Of a stretch of 51,382 nucleotides of DNA, positions 49,685 through 51,382 are shown piece by piece (positions within the stretch are counted from its first letter, which is position 1; every line of letters begins with the position of its first letter). The stretch spans positions 1 to 51,382 of the forward strand of contig NZ_CDPK01000011.1 of NCBI RefSeq assembly GCF_900068895.1, given 5' to 3'. This DNA is from Erwinia sp. ErVv1. GTDB taxonomy: Bacteria > Pseudomonadota > Gammaproteobacteria > Enterobacterales > Enterobacteriaceae. The notes under the pieces are model-generated. The model was not told the origin of the DNA. It saw only the letters and a program-made list of their open reading frames with translations, and did not search any database. The position numbers and the translations under genes were made by a program.

Positions 49685-51265
49685 ATGACGACGGAAAATA
49701 TTCATAAACATCGCATACTGATCCTCGATTTCGGTTCTCAATATACGCAGCTGGTTGCGCGCCGCGTGCGCGAGCTGGGCGTTTACTGTGAGCTCTGGGC
49801 CTGGGACGTTACCGAAGAGCAGATCCGCCAGTTCAACCCGAACGGCATCATTCTTTCCGGTAGCCCGGAAAGCACCACCGAACATGACAGCCCGCGTGCG
49901 CCAGAATATGTGTTCACCGCCGGCGTTCCGGTACTGGGCGTGTGCTACGGCATGCAGACCATGGCGCTCCAGCTGGGCGGCAAGGTAGAAGGGTCAAGCG
50001 AGCGTGAATTCGGCTATGCGCAGGTAGAACTGGCGGTGGAAAGCGCGCTAACCCGCGATATCGAAGACTCGCTCAGCGAGGCGGGTAAACCTCTGCTGGA
50101 CGTCTGGATGAGCCACGGCGACAAGGTTACCGCCATCCCGTCAGACTTCGTCACCGTTGCCAGCACCGAGACCTGCCCGTTTGCCATTATGGCTAACGAA
50201 GAGAAGCGTATGTACGGCGTGCAGTTCCACCCGGAAGTGACCCACACGCGCCAGGGGCTGCGCCTGCTGGAGCGTTTCGTACGCGATATCTGCCAGTGCG
50301 AAATGCTGTGGACGCCGGCAAAAATCATCGAGGATACCGTCGATCGCCTGCGTGAGCAGGTCGGCAATGACAAAGTGATCCTTGGCCTGTCCGGCGGGGT
50401 GGATTCATCGGTTACCGCCATGCTGCTGCATCGCGCCATCGGCGATCGTCTGACCTGCGTGTTTGTCGATAATGGCCTGCTGCGCCTTAACGAGGCCGAA
50501 CAGGTTATGGATATGTTTGGCGACCATTTCGGCCTGAACATTGTTCACGTTCCAGCCGAGGCACGTTTTCTGGACGCGCTGGCGGGCATTGACGAACCGG
50601 AAGCGAAACGCAAGACCATTGGTCGCGTGTTTGTGGAAGTGTTCGACGAGCAGGCAACCCGCCTGACCGAGGTGAAATGGCTGGCGCAGGGCACCATCTA
50701 TCCGGATGTGATTGAATCGGCCGCTTCCGCGACGGGTAAAGCCCACGTGATCAAGTCGCACCACAACGTCGGTGGCCTGCCGAAAGAGATGAAGCTGGGC
50801 CTGGTTGAGCCGCTGAAAGAGCTGTTCAAAGATGAAGTGCGCAAAATCGGCCTGGAGCTGGGCCTGCCGTACAACATGCTCTACCGTCATCCGTTCCCGG
50901 GGCCGGGTCTGGGCGTGCGCGTACTGGGTGAAGTGAAGAAAGAGTACTGCGATCTGCTGCGTCGTGCAGATGCCATCTTTATTGAAGAGCTGCATAAAGC
51001 CGACCTGTACAACAGGGTTAGCCAGGCCTTTACCGTGTTCCTGCCGGTACGTTCCGTCGGCGTCATGGGCGACGGTCGTAAATACGACTGGGTCGTTTCC
51101 CTGCGCGCGGTGGAAACCATCGACTTTATGACCGCCCACTGGGCGCATCTGCCTTACGAGTTCCTGGGTCGCGTTTCTAACCGCATCATCAACGAAATCG
51201 ACGGTATCTCCCGCGTCGTTTACGATATCTCCGGTAAGCCGCCGGCGACGATTGAGTGGGAATGA
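49685..51265 (+). CDS. guaA: GMP synthase (glutamine-hydrolysing)
   Basis: GuaA aminates XMP to GMP. It has 526 residues (E. coli 525). The N-terminal class I glutaminase (1-200) has its nucleophile Cys in [12 protein letters not shown] and HPEVTHT for the catalytic triad. The ATP-pyrophosphatase domain has the P-loop [15 protein letters not shown]. The C-terminal dimerisation domain ends PPATIEWE. A terminator follows, ending the guaBA operon. Confidence 0.98.
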   Translation: MTTENIHKHRILILDFGSQYTQLVARRVRELGVYCELWAWDVTEEQIRQFNPNGIILSGSPESTTEHDSPRAPEYVFTAGVPVLGVCYGMQTMALQLGGKVEGSSEREFGYAQVELAVESALTRDIEDSLSEAGKPLLDVWMSHGDKVTAIPSDFVTVASTETCPFAIMANEEKRMYGVQFHPEVTHTRQGLRLLERFVRDICQCEMLWTPAKIIEDTVDRLREQVGNDKVILGLSGGVDSSVTAMLLHRAIGDRLTCVFVDNGLLRLNEAEQVMDMFGDHFGLNIVHVPAEARFLDALAGIDEPEAKRKTIGRVFVEVFDEQATRLTEVKWLAQGTIYPDVIESAASATGKAHVIKSHHNVGGLPKEMKLGLVEPLKELFKDEVRKIGLELGLPYNMLYRHPFPGPGLGVRVLGEVKKEYCDLLRRADAIFIEELHKADLYNRVSQAFTVFLPVRSVGVMGDGRKYDWVVSLRAVETIDFMTAHWAHLPYEFLGRVSNRIINEIDGISRVVYDISGKPPATIEWE

Positions 51266-51315
51266 TTTAACGTCTGGCAACAGCCTGCACGTAAAAGCAG
51301 TAAAACATCTCTAAG

Positions 51316-51343
51316 CCCGCGTAACTGCGGGCTTTTTTGTTTT
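51316..51343 (+). terminator. Intrinsic terminator of guaA
   Basis: AAGCCCGC pairs with GCGGGCTT around GTAACT, followed by a T-run. Confidence 0.9.
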
Positions 51344-51361
51344 TGTGTCTGGCGTTAGCTT

Positions 51362-51381
51362 GGGGGGGGGGGGGGGGGGGG
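51362..51381. repeat. Run of 20 G at the window end
   Basis: An uninterrupted run of 20 G occupies the last positions before a final T. Such runs are rare in enterobacterial chromosomes and are a known artefact of two-colour short-read sequencing. It may mark a contig end rather than real DNA. Confidence 0.9.
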
Positions 51382-51382
51382 T

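Overview
The window reads as chromosomal sequence of an enterobacterium, most likely Erwiniaceae (Erwinia/Pantoea-like). Nearly every housekeeping protein is collinear with its E. coli counterpart, and the order follows the E. coli purL-glrK-glyA-suhB-isc-ndk-hisS-guaBA backbone. Departures from that order give it an Erwinia flavour: a protealysin-type M4 protease with its inhibitor, a quinoprotein glucose dehydrogenase next to der, a PilW/PilF-like lipoprotein before rodZ, and an FAD-dependent oxidase between sseB and sseA. The genus is an inference from gene content and recalled family sequences, not from a database comparison.

Layout. 1-650: a Hin/Pin/Cin-type DNA invertase with a crossover-site core at the very first bases, so a phage-type invertible segment probably lies just outside the left edge. 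697-5612: yfhH and murQ divergent, then pgpC, tadA, mltF. 5778-9773: purL with a PurR box. 9774-11200: a 1.4-kb islet holding an A+T-rich orphan gene, a mosaic scar of two insertion-sequence families and, at its right end, three GlrR-type sites. 11197-15025: sigma-54 promoter, the small RNA GlmY, then the glrK-qseG-glrR operon that should control it. 15166-22758: glnB, hmp, glyA, hcaT, csiE and a DUF1007/NicO metal-export pair. 22868-28771: suhB, trmJ, iscR, iscS, pepB, sseB. 29204-32588: FAD oxidase, sseA, ndk. 32854-41894: rlmN, pilW-like, rodZ, ispG, hisS, yfgM, bamB, der. 42542-46402: gcd, emfourin, M4 protease. 46520-51265: xseA, guaB, guaA. The window ends in a run of 20 G.

The strongest oddity is the isc locus. 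The usual order is iscR-iscS-iscU-iscA-hscB-hscA-fdx-iscX-pepB. Here iscS is followed by a terminator and pepB starts 153 bases later, so the scaffold, A-type carrier, chaperones and ferredoxin are absent from this position. IscS is also missing about 18 C-terminal residues, the part known in E. coli to bind IscU, while its PLP lysine and active cysteine remain. IscR keeps its cluster ligands, and its promoter carries three 25-bp tandem IscR-like sites instead of the two I recall for E. coli. This looks like an isc operon reduced to a cysteine desulfurase (probably serving tRNA thiolation and cofactors) plus a cluster-sensing regulator, with Fe-S assembly probably left to Suf or to genes elsewhere.

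Purine metabolism is a second theme: PurR-like boxes precede purL, glyA and guaB, and guaB-guaA closes the window. Starts were chosen from Shine-Dalgarno spacing and recalled E. coli N-termini; comparisons to E. coli are from memory.
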